Below are positions 1 to 8,983 of a DNA stretch of 51,794 bases, piece by piece. Both the position numbers and the translations under genes were made by a program. The stretch spans positions 1 to 51,794 of the forward strand of contig CBDUZS010000010.1 of assembly GCA_965371785.1 (NCBI GenBank), written 5' to 3'. This stretch comes from CBDUZS01 sp965371785 (GTDB lineage Bacteria; Fermentibacterota; Fermentibacteria; Fermentibacterales; JCC-6). The notes under the pieces were generated by a model that was not told the origin of the DNA, made no database searches, and saw nothing but the letters and a program-made list of their open reading frames with translations. Every line of letters begins with the position of its first letter. The stretch's first letter is position 1.

Positions 1-2
1 AG

Positions 3-1064
3 GTCCACCACGGCAGCCCCGATAATCCAACTCTGACCTGCATGCCGGTCATAAGACACCCGAACTTCCACGATCTCTCGGCGGACATCGACCCCGATCA
101 CTTCTTCCTCCTCACCGGGAACGAATGGGGAGCCGATGAGCTGAGGCCTGTCTCACTAACCGATTACATCGACAACCTCAGGTTCCACCTGAACGACCCC
201 TGGTGCTGGCCGGGCAGGTACGACGGACTCCTCTGCGACCGTGACAGTCTCGTTCTGGTAAGCGCGCAGGCTGTTTTTCTGCCGATACAGGACTCCGGCA
301 CCGCTACGTTCAATCCGGTGCTCTTCAACTACCAGTCCTACGAGGAGAATCCTGCGGTGCTCACCATCCTGGCAACCCGTGAGGGAACGAGTGTGACCAT
401 CATCGACAACGTGCGGGACGGCGTTCCCGGCACCTGGAGCTGGGGACAGCGCCTCTTCTTCAACGAGGACGGCATGAGGGCGAGCCTGACCGGTCAGAGA
501 ATATCCGACTTCCTGGAGGAGAACACTGGAAGCGATTTCCCTTCAATCGAAGCCGCGGGGGAAGAGGGCCTCAACATGGTCCTCCTGATACAGATACCTC
601 TGAAGCAGAAGGAGGTTGAAACCTATTATGGCTTCGACGAGCTGTGTTATGACGTATGTGCATCCGAAACCGCATCCGGAGCGGTCCTGATGCGGTCCGA
701 TGTCGAAGCAGCCGTAATCGGTCACGGAGACCTTGAAGGACCGTTCACCGAGATCGACGGCCTGAAGATCGAACGTGACACCAGGTTCCCCATCAGGGTC
801 ACGGTACAGTTCTACAAGGCCACATCGAACGGAGTGGCTTCCGAAGAGGATATCAGGGAGATTGCCGAGCAGATCGAGCGGGTCTACGACGATGCTGCCT
901 ACGTGGGATCCCTTGTGGTTCCCGAGCCCGACGAGTACAGACCCACGGACTGGAACCGGGATGACGTGGCCAGGAGGTTAACCCCCTTCTGGGAAGCCTG
1001 GAGGACGAAGTACCTGGCCAGCATAGGCAGGCTGGACCTCCTCAGCAGGTGGAACGAACGGTAG
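3..1064 (+). CDS. Hypothetical protein, 5' end cut by the window edge
   Basis: I do not recognise a family. The first ATG in frame is at 42, but the frame stays open to the left edge and the codons before the ATG read as ordinary protein (VHHGSPDNPTLTC), so this is probably the C-terminal part of a longer protein. The visible 354 residues are acidic and soluble, with many aromatic residues and no membrane segment. Cysteines cluster near the middle (residues L-C-Y-D-V-C around base 645). It is followed at once by a strong terminator, so it ends its transcription unit. The function is unknown. Confidence 0.7.
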   Translation, partial: VHHGSPDNPTLTCMPVIRHPNFHDLSADIDPDHFFLLTGNEWGADELRPVSLTDYIDNLRFHLNDPWCWPGRYDGLLCDRDSLVLVSAQAVFLPIQDSGTATFNPVLFNYQSYEENPAVLTILATREGTSVTIIDNVRDGVPGTWSWGQRLFFNEDGMRASLTGQRISDFLEENTGSDFPSIEAAGEEGLNMVLLIQIPLKQKEVETYYGFDELCYDVCASETASGAVLMRSDVEAAVIGHGDLEGPFTEIDGLKIERDTRFPIRVTVQFYKATSNGVASEEDIREIAEQIERVYDDAAYVGSLVVPEPDEYRPTDWNRDDVARRLTPFWEAWRTKYLASIGRLDLLSRWNER

Positions 1065-1082
1065 GAACAGGTGCATCGAAGG

Positions 1083-1113
1083 AAAAGCCCCGGGTCTCCC
1101 CGGGGCTTTTCTT
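1083..1113. terminator. Bidirectional intrinsic terminator
   Basis: A perfect 12-bp stem (1083-1094 with 1099-1110) closes a TCTC loop. The stem is GC-rich in the centre, with A4 at one end and T4 at the other. It lies between the ends of two converging genes (stops at 1064 and 1134) and can terminate both. Confidence 0.9.
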
Positions 1114-1133
1114 ATCTCGAATTCCTGCAGGAA

Positions 1134-2411
1134 CTAGAAACGTTTTGCTATCCTCTCGAACAGCATCCCGGTACACCTGGTCAGCTCGGTATCGTGGACG
1201 TGCCAGAGGCGCTCGGGATGGAAATCGGTGTTGTTGGGTTCGGTATCGAATCCTGAGGGATACATGAAGGCCCCCAGGAAGTTGAAGTACACGGAAACCG
1301 CAAACAGTGAGAAGAAGAGAACTCTGCTCCATTTCCGTGGCTGTACGTACTTCTTCCAGCTCTCTGCAAGGAATATGATGAGAATCGGGATGAACTCGGA
1401 CAGGTATCTGTAACCGAAGCAGTGCCCCCCCGACCATCTCTCCCAGAACGAATAACAGATCAGTGTTATGACGAAACCACCGACGAGGTACCTGTAGAAT
1501 ATTTTCCCGTTCTTCACGAACACGTCGCGGATCATGTAGATAGCAGAGAAGATGAACACAGGGCTGAATACTAGGAGACCTCTTGCAGGTGAAATGAGCA
1601 TGCCTGGAATTGCAACGACCGGGTTTCCCGTGAACTTGCTGCCCTGTCCCTGACCGAGTGAGAGAATCGAACCCCAGTACTCCAGGGAGTACCAGATCAT
1701 GAACGCAATCGGCAGCAATGCTGTCAGGATGAACGGAAAGATTCTGTCCCTCCTGTGAACGAGGACGTAGAGGAATATCGGCAGGACTATGAACGCATTT
1801 GCAGGCCGGTTGACACACATCAGACTGAGGAAGAAACCTGCCCAGATGAAGACCTTCTTCTTCTCGCTCTGCATCAGGAGGAGGGCGCAGCACAGAAAGA
1901 ATATCGATGGTCCGTGCTGCCAGGTTCCCCTCGCAGCAACACTCCAGACAAGTGTTCCGAATGCATAGACAAGGGAGAGAAGAAATGACCTTCTCGGTCT
2001 CAATCCTATCCCGAGCAGGATGTAGAACATCAGCACAACGGAAAGAGCAGCCCAGAGCGATAACGATATCTTGTTGAGTTTCAGCAGATTCGCTTGCAGG
2101 TCGATACCTGCGGTTTTGGCAGCGAAGAATACCGGTACGTTCATCATTCCGGGTATTACAGTGTAGAGGTTGACTATCCTGCCTCTTGAGTACGTGAAGG
2201 AGTATGACATTTCTTCTCCTTCATCGAAGAACTCGTTGAAATCGAAGTCTCCTTCTCTCACCAGCGTTACGGCAAGAAGCTCAGATGCCACCGTATCACC
2301 GGATCCTACGTACCTGAAACCGTAGATGTAGATAGAGAAGGGCACGATGAAGAGGAGAAGAGAAGCGATCAGCTTCGTGCGCGGGGAGTTAGCGGGGTCT
2401 GGTAATTTCAT
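1134..2411 (-). CDS. Multi-pass membrane protein, probable GT-C-type glycosyltransferase
   Basis: This 425-residue protein has about ten hydrophobic segments. The first segment is followed by a loop with acidic residues (GSGDTVASE, near residues 35-45), in the place where GT-C enzymes such as the Dol-P-Man/ArnT/PMT superfamily carry catalytic acids. By analogy it would move a sugar from a polyprenyl-phosphate donor to a glycan or protein at the outer face of the inner membrane. Its start overlaps the end of the upstream GT2 gene by 23 bp. Since GT2 enzymes of the DPM1 type make polyprenyl-phosphate sugars, the pair may be donor maker and user. The family call rests on topology and context only. 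Confidence 0.6.
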   Translation of the reverse strand: MKLPDPANSPRTKLIASLLLFIVPFSIYIYGFRYVGSGDTVASELLAVTLVREGDFDFNEFFDEGEEMSYSFTYSRGRIVNLYTVIPGMMNVPVFFAAKTAGIDLQANLLKLNKISLSLWAALSVVLMFYILLGIGLRPRRSFLLSLVYAFGTLVWSVAARGTWQHGPSIFFLCCALLLMQSEKKKVFIWAGFFLSLMCVNRPANAFIVLPIFLYVLVHRRDRIFPFILTALLPIAFMIWYSLEYWGSILSLGQGQGSKFTGNPVVAIPGMLISPARGLLVFSPVFIFSAIYMIRDVFVKNGKIFYRYLVGGFVITLICYSFWERWSGGHCFGYRYLSEFIPILIIFLAESWKKYVQPRKWSRVLFFSLFAVSVYFNFLGAFMYPSGFDTEPNNTDFHPERLWHVHDTELTRCTGMLFERIAKRF

Positions 2412-3303
2412 CGTTCAGAAGGTCCAGCCTCTGATCCAGTTCCTGAAAACGCCTGGTCGTCACGTGGAGAATTCCACCGACTGCAATCGACAGGATACCG
2501 ACTACTGCAAGAGCCGAATGCACAGCAGGCATCAGAGAGCCTGCAGCCGGGTCAGGGAATCTGAATACCAGGGAAAGCAACAGGAGAAGAAGAACGAAGA
2601 GCCCGAACCCCCCGAAGAAGGAGAGAGGCTTGTAGTAAAAGAAGAGGGAGAGGATCTCACCCATAATTCTCATCCCGTCACCGACAACGCTTATCTTGGA
2701 AACACTGTTCTCCCGTCTGGAACGGAGCAGAACCGGGATCTCCATGATCCTGAAACCTCTGTTGAGAGCCATTATCGTCATTTCAGTCTCGATTTCGAAG
2801 CCTCTTGCAAGGATCTGCATCCGCTTCACGAAACTGCGGTTCATCGCGCGGTATCCCGACAGCACATCGGAAAGATCTGCCTTGAACAGAGTATTTATCG
2901 ACCACCGGAAGAACATGTTCCCAAGTTTGTTACGAAAGCGGAACTCACTCTCGGATTCCTTGGAAAGCCTCGATCCGACCACGATGTCCGCCGCATCGTC
3001 GAGTACGGGTGCGATAAGAGCCTTCACCCTGTCAGCGGGGTAAGTGTCATCACCATCGACCATGACGTAGACGTCTGCTTCTATCGAGCGAAATGCCTTT
3101 CTCATGGCGTAGCCTTTTCCCGGCTGCTTTTCTGAAATGACCTTTGCGCCAGCCTCGAGTGCCTTCGAAGCCGTTCCGTCTGTCGAACCGTTATCGATCA
3201 CGAATATATCGGCCTCGGGAAGCTCATTCCTGAAATCCAGGATGACCTTGCCGATGGTCTTCTCCTCGTTCAGGCACGGAATAACAACGGCAATTGTCTT
3301 CAC
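2389..3303 (-). CDS. GT2 glycosyltransferase, polyprenyl-phosphate sugar synthase type
   Basis: The N-terminal GT-A domain starts with VIPCLNEEKTIGKV and carries DNGSTDGT and a metal-binding motif VDGDDTYP (DxD type) near residues 75-85. The last 90 residues contain two membrane segments, as in DPM1/GtrB-like enzymes with membrane anchors. The expected reaction is transfer of a sugar from a nucleotide sugar to a polyprenyl phosphate. The start is GTG at 3303, behind a GGGAGG ribosome binding site. It is the first gene of a two-gene unit with the membrane transferase at 1134-2411. Confidence 0.85.
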   Translation of the reverse strand: MKTIAVVIPCLNEEKTIGKVILDFRNELPEADIFVIDNGSTDGTASKALEAGAKVISEKQPGKGYAMRKAFRSIEADVYVMVDGDDTYPADRVKALIAPVLDDAADIVVGSRLSKESESEFRFRNKLGNMFFRWSINTLFKADLSDVLSGYRAMNRSFVKRMQILARGFEIETEMTIMALNRGFRIMEIPVLLRSRRENSVSKISVVGDGMRIMGEILSLFFYYKPLSFFGGFGLFVLLLLLLSLVFRFPDPAAGSLMPAVHSALAVVGILSIAVGGILHVTTRRFQELDQRLDLLNDEITRPR

Positions 3304-3405
3304 GAGGTTTCCTCCCTGGCAATTGATTCCTGTTATTCTAATAGATTCACACCTTTGAAAAGAAGTCCCCCTCTTCGTAGATTAGCCATAGCCGAAAGGA
3401 AATGA

Positions 3406-4191
3406 ATGCGGCAAAGAACATCTGATAAATCTGTGTGGGATGACTTCTGGACACGGGACAGGGATCTGAGCGAAATCTACGACAACGATGACAGAATATG
3501 CATCGAGACCCTCTCCCGAATGAGCGTAGAGGGGCTTTTCGTTCTCGAAGTCGGAGCAGCAACTGCAAGGGACAGTATCTCCCTCTCGAAACATGGCGCG
3601 ACATCGATTGCGCTCGACTACTCACATGAAGCGCTCAGGCTGGCCAGCGAAGCCGCCGGACGCAGAGAGGCGGATATTCTGCTCGTCTGCGCCGATGCCG
3701 AAGCCCTGCCGTTCAGGAATGACTGTATCGACATGGTCTTTCACCAGGGCGTTCTCGAACATTTCAGGAACCCTGAGCCTCTGATCTCCGAGAACGTGAG
3801 GGTTCTCAGAACGGGAGGTACGATTCTAGTAGACGTACCTCAGACGTTTCACGTCTACACTCCGCTCAAGAAGCTGCTCATAGCCTGTAACAAGTGGTTC
3901 GCTGGATGGGAGACGCAGTTCACGATGGGACAGGTCGCCTCCATCCTCTGCAGACACGGCATGGTGACAACCGGTGTTTACGGCCGGTTTTTCTCTCCGT
4001 CGCTTGCCTACCGGATATTCAGAGAACTGATGATGAAGCTGAGCGTCCGTCTTCCTCTGAGACCTGTTCTCGTCCCTCCGGTTCACAGACTGAGGAGCAC
4101 TGTGAGAAAAGCAATCGAGGGGTCGGCACTGGGACCATATCTGGGCTGTATCGTTGGTGTATTCGCCCGCAAACAGGATTGCGCCCCTTAG
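3406..4191 (+). CDS. Class I SAM-dependent methyltransferase
   Basis: The protein has 261 residues. Motif I is VLEVGAATARDS (near residue 46), where the usual GxGxG reads GAATA, followed by the acidic end of beta-2 (ALDYS) and FHQGVLEHF, the usual post-methylase region of the Methyltransf_11 family. The substrate is unknown. The gene stops one base before the ATG of a GT4 glycosyltransferase, so modification of a glycan or lipid is plausible. The ATG at 3406 has an AAAGGA site upstream. It is transcribed divergently from the GT2 gene across a 102-bp gap. Confidence 0.85.
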   Translation: MRQRTSDKSVWDDFWTRDRDLSEIYDNDDRICIETLSRMSVEGLFVLEVGAATARDSISLSKHGATSIALDYSHEALRLASEAAGRREADILLVCADAEALPFRNDCIDMVFHQGVLEHFRNPEPLISENVRVLRTGGTILVDVPQTFHVYTPLKKLLIACNKWFAGWETQFTMGQVASILCRHGMVTTGVYGRFFSPSLAYRIFRELMMKLSVRLPLRPVLVPPVHRLRSTVRKAIEGSALGPYLGCIVGVFARKQDCAP

Positions 4192-4192
4192 A

Positions 4193-5308
4193 ATGAGAAT
4201 ACTCGTTCTCAACTGGCGTGATCCCCGGAATCCTCTAGCGGGCGGGGCGGAGATTCATCTCCATGAAATACTCAAACGCGCTGTCATGGCAGGGCACGAG
4301 GTCGTTCAGGTTTCACATGCGGTAAAAGGTCTGCCCGGGAGTGAAACGATCGACGGAGTCGAAATCCTGAGACATGGCAGCTGGTTCTCCTTCAACCTCA
4401 CCCTGAGGGGCTATTGCAAAGCCCTTGATCCTGATGGTTTCGACCTGGTTGTGGAAGATCTGTGCAAGCTCCCCTTTTACTCTCCGAGGTGGACGACCAC
4501 CCCGGTAATGGTGATCGTGCCACATCTGTTCGGAACCACCGCCTACAGAGAAGTGCCCTTTCCACAGGCGCTGTACGTCAACATTCTGGAGCATTTCATC
4601 CCCTCAGTCTATTCCGCGTGCCCTTTCGTAGCCATATCGGACAGCACGAAACTGGATCTCATCAGACGAGGTGTTTCCCCTGAGAGGATAGAGGTAGTTC
4701 CCTGTGGAATCGATACCGATTTCTATTCCCCTTCGAATGAGATATCTCCCGAGCCCGGCAGGTTGCTCTTCGTCGGCAGACTGAAGAAGTACAAGGGCGT
4801 GCAGTTCCTCCTCTCGGCAATTGCCGTTCTTCTGGAGAGCGGAAGGAACATCAGACTCACGGTTCTCGGTTCGGGGAGTTACGGTGAAGAGCTCAGGAAA
4901 ATGTCTGCATCGCTGGGATTATCCGGCATCGTGGAGTTTCCGGGGTTCGTATCCCAGGAGGAGAAGCTGACAGAGCTCAGACGCTCATGGATTGCCGTCC
5001 TCCCTTCGGAGAAGGAAGGATGGGGGCTCACGGTGATCGAGGCCAACTGCTGCGGCACTCCCGTTATAGCAAGCGACAGCGATGGATTGAGAGATTCCAT
5101 CCGTGATCGCGAGACCGGCATCCTGGTCCCGAATGGTGATATCTCCGCTCTCGCACGGGCAATTGCCGAAGTCCTCGACAACACCGCACTCAGGGAAGAA
5201 CTCTCCGGGAATGCCGTGAAATGGGGCAGGAGCTTCAGCTGGGACAGCACCGGAAAGAGAATGATAGAACTGATGGAGAAGGCAGCAGGTCGTTACCTGC
5301 CGCCGTAG
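4193..5308 (+). CDS. GT4-family glycosyltransferase
   Basis: The 371-residue GT-B protein starts MRILVLNWRDPRNPLAGGAE, the typical nucleotide-sugar GT4 opening. The C-terminal half carries LLFVGRLKKYKGV and the donor-binding EX7E region PSEKEGWGLTVIEANCCGTP. A longer reading frame begins at TTG 4154, inside the methyltransferase gene. The ATG at 4193, one base after that gene's stop, aligns with the family N-terminus and is preferred. The two genes are very likely translationally coupled. The 3' end overlaps the converging phosphoesterase gene by 16 bp. Confidence 0.88.
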   Translation: MRILVLNWRDPRNPLAGGAEIHLHEILKRAVMAGHEVVQVSHAVKGLPGSETIDGVEILRHGSWFSFNLTLRGYCKALDPDGFDLVVEDLCKLPFYSPRWTTTPVMVIVPHLFGTTAYREVPFPQALYVNILEHFIPSVYSACPFVAISDSTKLDLIRRGVSPERIEVVPCGIDTDFYSPSNEISPEPGRLLFVGRLKKYKGVQFLLSAIAVLLESGRNIRLTVLGSGSYGEELRKMSASLGLSGIVEFPGFVSQEEKLTELRRSWIAVLPSEKEGWGLTVIEANCCGTPVIASDSDGLRDSIRDRETGILVPNGDISALARAIAEVLDNTALREELSGNAVKWGRSFSWDSTGKRMIELMEKAAGRYLPP

Positions 5309-6006
5309 AGCCTTTGCCAGAGAACATCCGGCAGATCAGCCATCCTGATCTTATCGGCAGCGGAATCTATATCGTAGTGAACACGTCTGTGCGACCAGGT
5401 ACCTGCATCGGTATCGACCAGAAGGTACGCAGCGTCAGGATCTCTGTCCCGGGGTTGACCTACACTCCCGCAGTTGATGAGCCTGTGACCGAGCAGACTT
5501 CCTTCGGGGCTTTCGGTGAATCCACCCGATGGTGTCCAGGCACAGGCAAGATGTGTATGACCTATCAGACATGTCCTGTCAGGATGACTCTCACAGGCGG
5601 AGATCGCTTCGACCGGATTCATGATGTAGTTCCAGCCCTCGGGATTGGAAGGATCACTGTGGCAGATGTAGAGGGAACCGGCAAAAACCTCATCGATCGG
5701 TAAGTGCCTGAGCCACTCCTTCTCTGCTCTGGTCAAAACGCCTCTGGTCCATTCAAGGGCCGCCGCCCCGGGAAGATTGAATTTGTCATCTGGAAGAAGA
5801 CCTGAGGCTCCCGAATCGTGATTACCCATGACAACGAGATCGCACACTTCCCGAACCGTAGCGATGCAGGCGGACGGTTCGGCTCCGTAACCGACGACAT
5901 CTCCGAGGCATAGAGTGACTTCCGCCTTCCGGCCAGCTTCATCATCAAGCACTGCACCGAGTGCTTCGGTATTGCCGTGAATATCGGAAAGAATCCTGAT
6001 GAGCAC
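5293..6006 (-). CDS. Metallophosphoesterase (calcineurin-like fold)
   Basis: The protein has 237 residues and starts with RILSDIHGN, followed by LGDVVGYG, MGNHD and GHTH (near residue 147), the standard metal-binding blocks of this family (D-x-H, G-D, G-N-H-D, G-H-x-H). It is probably a cytosolic phosphodiesterase of the YfcE/MPP_superfamily type; the substrate cannot be read from sequence. The start is GTG at 6006, sharing one base with the stop of the radical SAM gene (TAGTG). It is the last gene of the long leftward rib operon. Confidence 0.85.
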   Translation of the reverse strand: MLIRILSDIHGNTEALGAVLDDEAGRKAEVTLCLGDVVGYGAEPSACIATVREVCDLVVMGNHDSGASGLLPDDKFNLPGAAALEWTRGVLTRAEKEWLRHLPIDEVFAGSLYICHSDPSNPEGWNYIMNPVEAISACESHPDRTCLIGHTHLACAWTPSGGFTESPEGSLLGHRLINCGSVGQPRDRDPDAAYLLVDTDAGTWSHRRVHYDIDSAADKIRMADLPDVLWQRLYGGR

Positions 6007-6932
6007 TATCGGCTCCCTCCGACCGCAGCCTCCATCCCTTCGGTAACTGCTGAGACGAACATACCGCAGTTGGAGCCGATCTGGTTTTCACGAAGCTCAC
6101 CTATGCTAAGAATGGTATCGAATCCCTTCGCCAGAAAACCGTTGACGATTTCCTCGGATACGGAGGGTATGAATGGATCTATAACCCCTCGAATACCTTC
6201 ATTCGCCGACGTGCGGGTAGGGTTCACAGGTGTCAGCTTCACCATGAATACATCTGTGGAAAAGGTGGATGCGATTACGGACGGATCCAGAGGATATCCT
6301 TCGACGGGAGCAAAATTAAGTGCGATCTTCCTGTCCCCTGGTGTGTAGAACTCGTTGCCCCATTCGCTCATACGTTTGTAGCTCCAGGTAGCCGCCGGTA
6401 TAAGGGATCTCCTTGCTCGTTCACAGGAGGTGTGGAGGGAGAACTGCATCTGGAATCGCCCGCCGGAGTAGAATCGATTCTTGACCCTTGTCAGTTTCTC
6501 GAAGAATGTGTCCGTTCCCGAAGGTGCGATCGTCGAGATACATGGCATCAGCCCGGGGGCGTCGAACATGCCGGGCAGTCTCTCGAGAACGGTGATAACG
6601 GATGTGTTGAAGGCGGGATCACCCATTCTTGCGAACTGTATCTTGAGCTTCCGGACCGGAATGACATGATCGGGAAAGTTCCTGTCAACCAGGTACTCGA
6701 TCTGGGACATCATCTCATCCGTGGACAGTATCCCACCGTACCTGATACCTGCATCACACATGACGCAGCTCACCGGGCAGCCCTTCAGAGTCGACAGGAT
6801 GAAAACGAGCTTCTCCTCACGATGCACAGGCGGCTGAACGGATTCGACGAACTCGATCAGCTCGCCATCACCAAGTCTGGCGATGAAGACTGTGGCAAGA
6901 TCCGGGCACCCTCGTTCTTCGATAACCTGCAT
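6006..6932 (-). CDS. RlmN/Cfr-like radical SAM protein with an altered active site
   Basis: The radical SAM cluster motif is C52-P-V-S-C56-V-M-C59, the CX3CX2C form. Several stretches match RlmN by eye: MGDPAFN (like MGMGEPL), FSLHTSCERARRSLIP (like the SLHAP...RxxLxP region), LTPVNPTRTS (like the PFNP region) and SNCGMF at C289, the place of the methyl-carrying cysteine. The other RlmN catalytic cysteine, six residues before the G of the GC in the cluster motif, is Ile here. It is therefore either an unusual methylase or a paralogue with another substrate. At 308 residues it lacks the usual N-terminal RNA-binding extension of RlmN. Its ATG abuts the stop of the upstream flavoprotein gene. 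Confidence 0.75.
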   Translation of the reverse strand: MQVIEERGCPDLATVFIARLGDGELIEFVESVQPPVHREEKLVFILSTLKGCPVSCVMCDAGIRYGGILSTDEMMSQIEYLVDRNFPDHVIPVRKLKIQFARMGDPAFNTSVITVLERLPGMFDAPGLMPCISTIAPSGTDTFFEKLTRVKNRFYSGGRFQMQFSLHTSCERARRSLIPAATWSYKRMSEWGNEFYTPGDRKIALNFAPVEGYPLDPSVIASTFSTDVFMVKLTPVNPTRTSANEGIRGVIDPFIPSVSEEIVNGFLAKGFDTILSIGELRENQIGSNCGMFVSAVTEGMEAAVGGSR

Positions 6933-7826
6933 TTATCCGTGACTCCTTCTTCCGATGAATTCGAATGCCCTGCCCGCCACCGTCAGCCCCTGTCCTGCTG
7001 CAGAACATGCCTGCCCCAGTACGCCAAGGCAGACGTCTCCTGCCGTAAAAACCCCTTCTACGCCTGTGTCAGCATATACCGATTCGATACGGAATCCACT
7101 CATCATCCGTGGGATCCTGCTCTTCCGACCGACGGCGATCAGAACCGCACCGAAGCTCGTCTCGTCTGAACCACCAGGTTGAACCGTCCGGAGTACGAGC
7201 CTTTCATTTCTTCCAGAGATCTTTCTCACAACGGTATCATACAGAATTCTTACGCGGTCATTCCGTTCGACCATATCGAAAAGTCTGCCGGCAACCGCCG
7301 GGGAGCCGCTCCGGACAAGGAGAACGGTATCAGCTCCCCGCTCAGCACAAGTAAGGGAGTAATCCCATGCAGCCTCGCCCCCGCCTACGATGGCTATTGA
7401 AGCAGGAAAGGGGTCCGGAATTTCTACGGGGCAGTAGAAAACCCCTCGTGCGGTTTTCTCTCCCTCGATTCCCGCATCTTTCGGAGACGTTCCGGTGGCA
7501 GCGATGACCGTGCAGCTCTCGAGCGCAGGGAACCCCCCCCTGGTCAGAAAACCACCTGCAGTCCTTTTTACCGAGGTGACAAGACATTCACGGACCGTAA
7601 TGCCGAAGAACTCCAGTTGTTCCGAAAGCCTGCATGCCAGCACCTGCCCTGATACCGGTTCTGAACATGGAAAATTCTCGATCCGGAATGCATTCCTGAC
7701 CAGTCCGCCGGGTTCACCCGTCTCGTCGAGCAGGGCAACGGAAAGACCCAGCCTGGTGCACTGAACTGCTGCGGCGCAGCCGGCCGGTCCGGCACCGATG
7801 ATTACCGTATCGACCGATTCGCTCAT
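6933..7826 (-). CDS. FAD/NAD(P)-dependent oxidoreductase, thioredoxin-reductase-like without the redox disulfide
   Basis: The 297-residue two-Rossmann flavoprotein has the FAD motif IIGAGPAGCAAA near residue 9, the NAD(P) motif IAIVGGGEAAWDYS near 143 and the final FAD motif FTAGDVC. Length and domain order match thioredoxin reductase. The CxxC disulfide site is replaced by FYCPVEIP, keeping a single Cys. It cannot be an ordinary thioredoxin reductase and may pass electrons to another partner, perhaps the neighbouring radical SAM enzyme. It overlaps the upstream hydrolase gene by 4 bp. Confidence 0.82.
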   Translation of the reverse strand: MSESVDTVIIGAGPAGCAAAVQCTRLGLSVALLDETGEPGGLVRNAFRIENFPCSEPVSGQVLACRLSEQLEFFGITVRECLVTSVKRTAGGFLTRGGFPALESCTVIAATGTSPKDAGIEGEKTARGVFYCPVEIPDPFPASIAIVGGGEAAWDYSLTCAERGADTVLLVRSGSPAVAGRLFDMVERNDRVRILYDTVVRKISGRNERLVLRTVQPGGSDETSFGAVLIAVGRKSRIPRMMSGFRIESVYADTGVEGVFTAGDVCLGVLGQACSAAGQGLTVAGRAFEFIGRRSHG

Positions 7827-8497
7827 GGTGCACTGCAGATATCCAGAATCGCGGGCGTATCCATCAGTACACCGAAACCGTCAGCAACGGACAAGAGGCT
7901 GCCGGTATGCAGGTTTTCACTGCTCGATGCGGTTGCATCTGCTGCCATGTACACCTCGAACCCTCTGACGAATGCGGATCTTGCAGCAGTTTCACAGCAC
8001 AGGTGGGTGAGTACACCTGTTATCAGAACCTGCGTTATCGAGTTACCACGAAGTATTTCCTCGAGACCGGTCTCATGGAAGGAGTCGTACGTGTTCTTCC
8101 TGATGACGGTTTCTCCCGAATGTGGTTCCAGCACCAAACAGGAGTCGGGATCGGCACACCGGATGACACTGCCGTAGAAAACTCCCAGCATTCCGCCGGG
8201 GTCCTCAGAATCGTGGCAGTGTCTTGTGAATACCACCGTCCCACCCCTGCTCCTCCAGCATTCGAGCAGACGCGAAATCATGGGAAGAACCGCTGTGCTC
8301 GCAGGAAGCCAGGATGCTCCGTTCGGATCAGTGAAGTACCGAATAACATCGATGACGAGCAGCGCGCACTCTCGAGGCTTCAGACCGAGATGCGGTCTGG
8401 GTCTGACCGCTCTTGCGACTTGCTCCAGCCAGATATCCGTTTTCTCCCGGAGATTCTCCCCGGTTACGTAAGTGTGAAATTCTCTAGTCATCGGCAC
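7823..8497 (-). CDS. Isochorismatase-family cysteine hydrolase
   Basis: The 224-residue alpha/beta hydrolase has a triad visible as D50 (LLVIDVIRYF), K134 (VIRKNTYDSF) and C167 (GVLTHLCCET). This is the Asp-Lys-Cys set of the isochorismatase/nicotinamidase/N-carbamoylsarcosine amidase family. The substrate is unknown. The gene overlaps nusB upstream by 14 bp and the flavoprotein downstream by 4 bp. It therefore starts a tightly coupled three-gene set with the flavoprotein and the RlmN-like protein. Confidence 0.87.
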   Translation of the reverse strand: MPMTREFHTYVTGENLREKTDIWLEQVARAVRPRPHLGLKPRECALLVIDVIRYFTDPNGASWLPASTAVLPMISRLLECWRSRGGTVVFTRHCHDSEDPGGMLGVFYGSVIRCADPDSCLVLEPHSGETVIRKNTYDSFHETGLEEILRGNSITQVLITGVLTHLCCETAARSAFVRGFEVYMAADATASSSENLHTGSLLSVADGFGVLMDTPAILDICSAP

Positions 8498-8909
8498 TGC
8501 CGTCTGTAGAATCTACGTGGAATAGAATCCTGTCTAGAATCCCGTTGATGAACCTCGGTGCGTCCTGGCCCTCGAACTCACTTGCGAGGCGAAGGGCTTC
8601 ATCGGTAGCCACGGATGGGGGAATTTCCATGAACCAGCATTCGGCCACGGCCTGCTCGAGAATCAGTAATGTGAGAATGTTCAGGCGCTCGAGAGTCCAG
8701 TTCTGGAGGGTTTTCTCTATCGAAGCATCGATTTTTGTCCTGTTTTTCTCGATGAAACCGGCAAGGGATGTAACCCATTCTCCTATCTCGGGAGTAAGAC
8801 GCTCCGATATTCCCAGGGTATCGAGATTTGAGAGGATATCCTCTCCGTTGAGCTGTGAGGCATACCTGCACTGCAAAAGGAATCTTCTGCCCCTGGATCT
8901 AGCGCGCAA
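8484..8909 (-). CDS. nusB: Transcription antitermination factor NusB
   Basis: The all-helical 141-residue protein opens RARSRGRRFLLQCRYASQ and has PPSVATDEALRLASEF and APRFINGILDRI, the conserved blocks of NusB. It would bind boxA RNA with NusE in rRNA antitermination. The only reasonable start is TTG at 8909, as a stop lies two codons upstream in frame. It follows ribH, a very common bacterial gene order. Confidence 0.92.
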   Translation of the reverse strand: MRARSRGRRFLLQCRYASQLNGEDILSNLDTLGISERLTPEIGEWVTSLAGFIEKNRTKIDASIEKTLQNWTLERLNILTLLILEQAVAECWFMEIPPSVATDEALRLASEFEGQDAPRFINGILDRILFHVDSTDGSADD

Positions 8910-8983
8910 ACGTCACCGGCATTCCGGTCTCTCGGGGGAACCGCAGGCTTTTGTCGTGAGAGTTTCTGCTGCAGTGCATTTCC

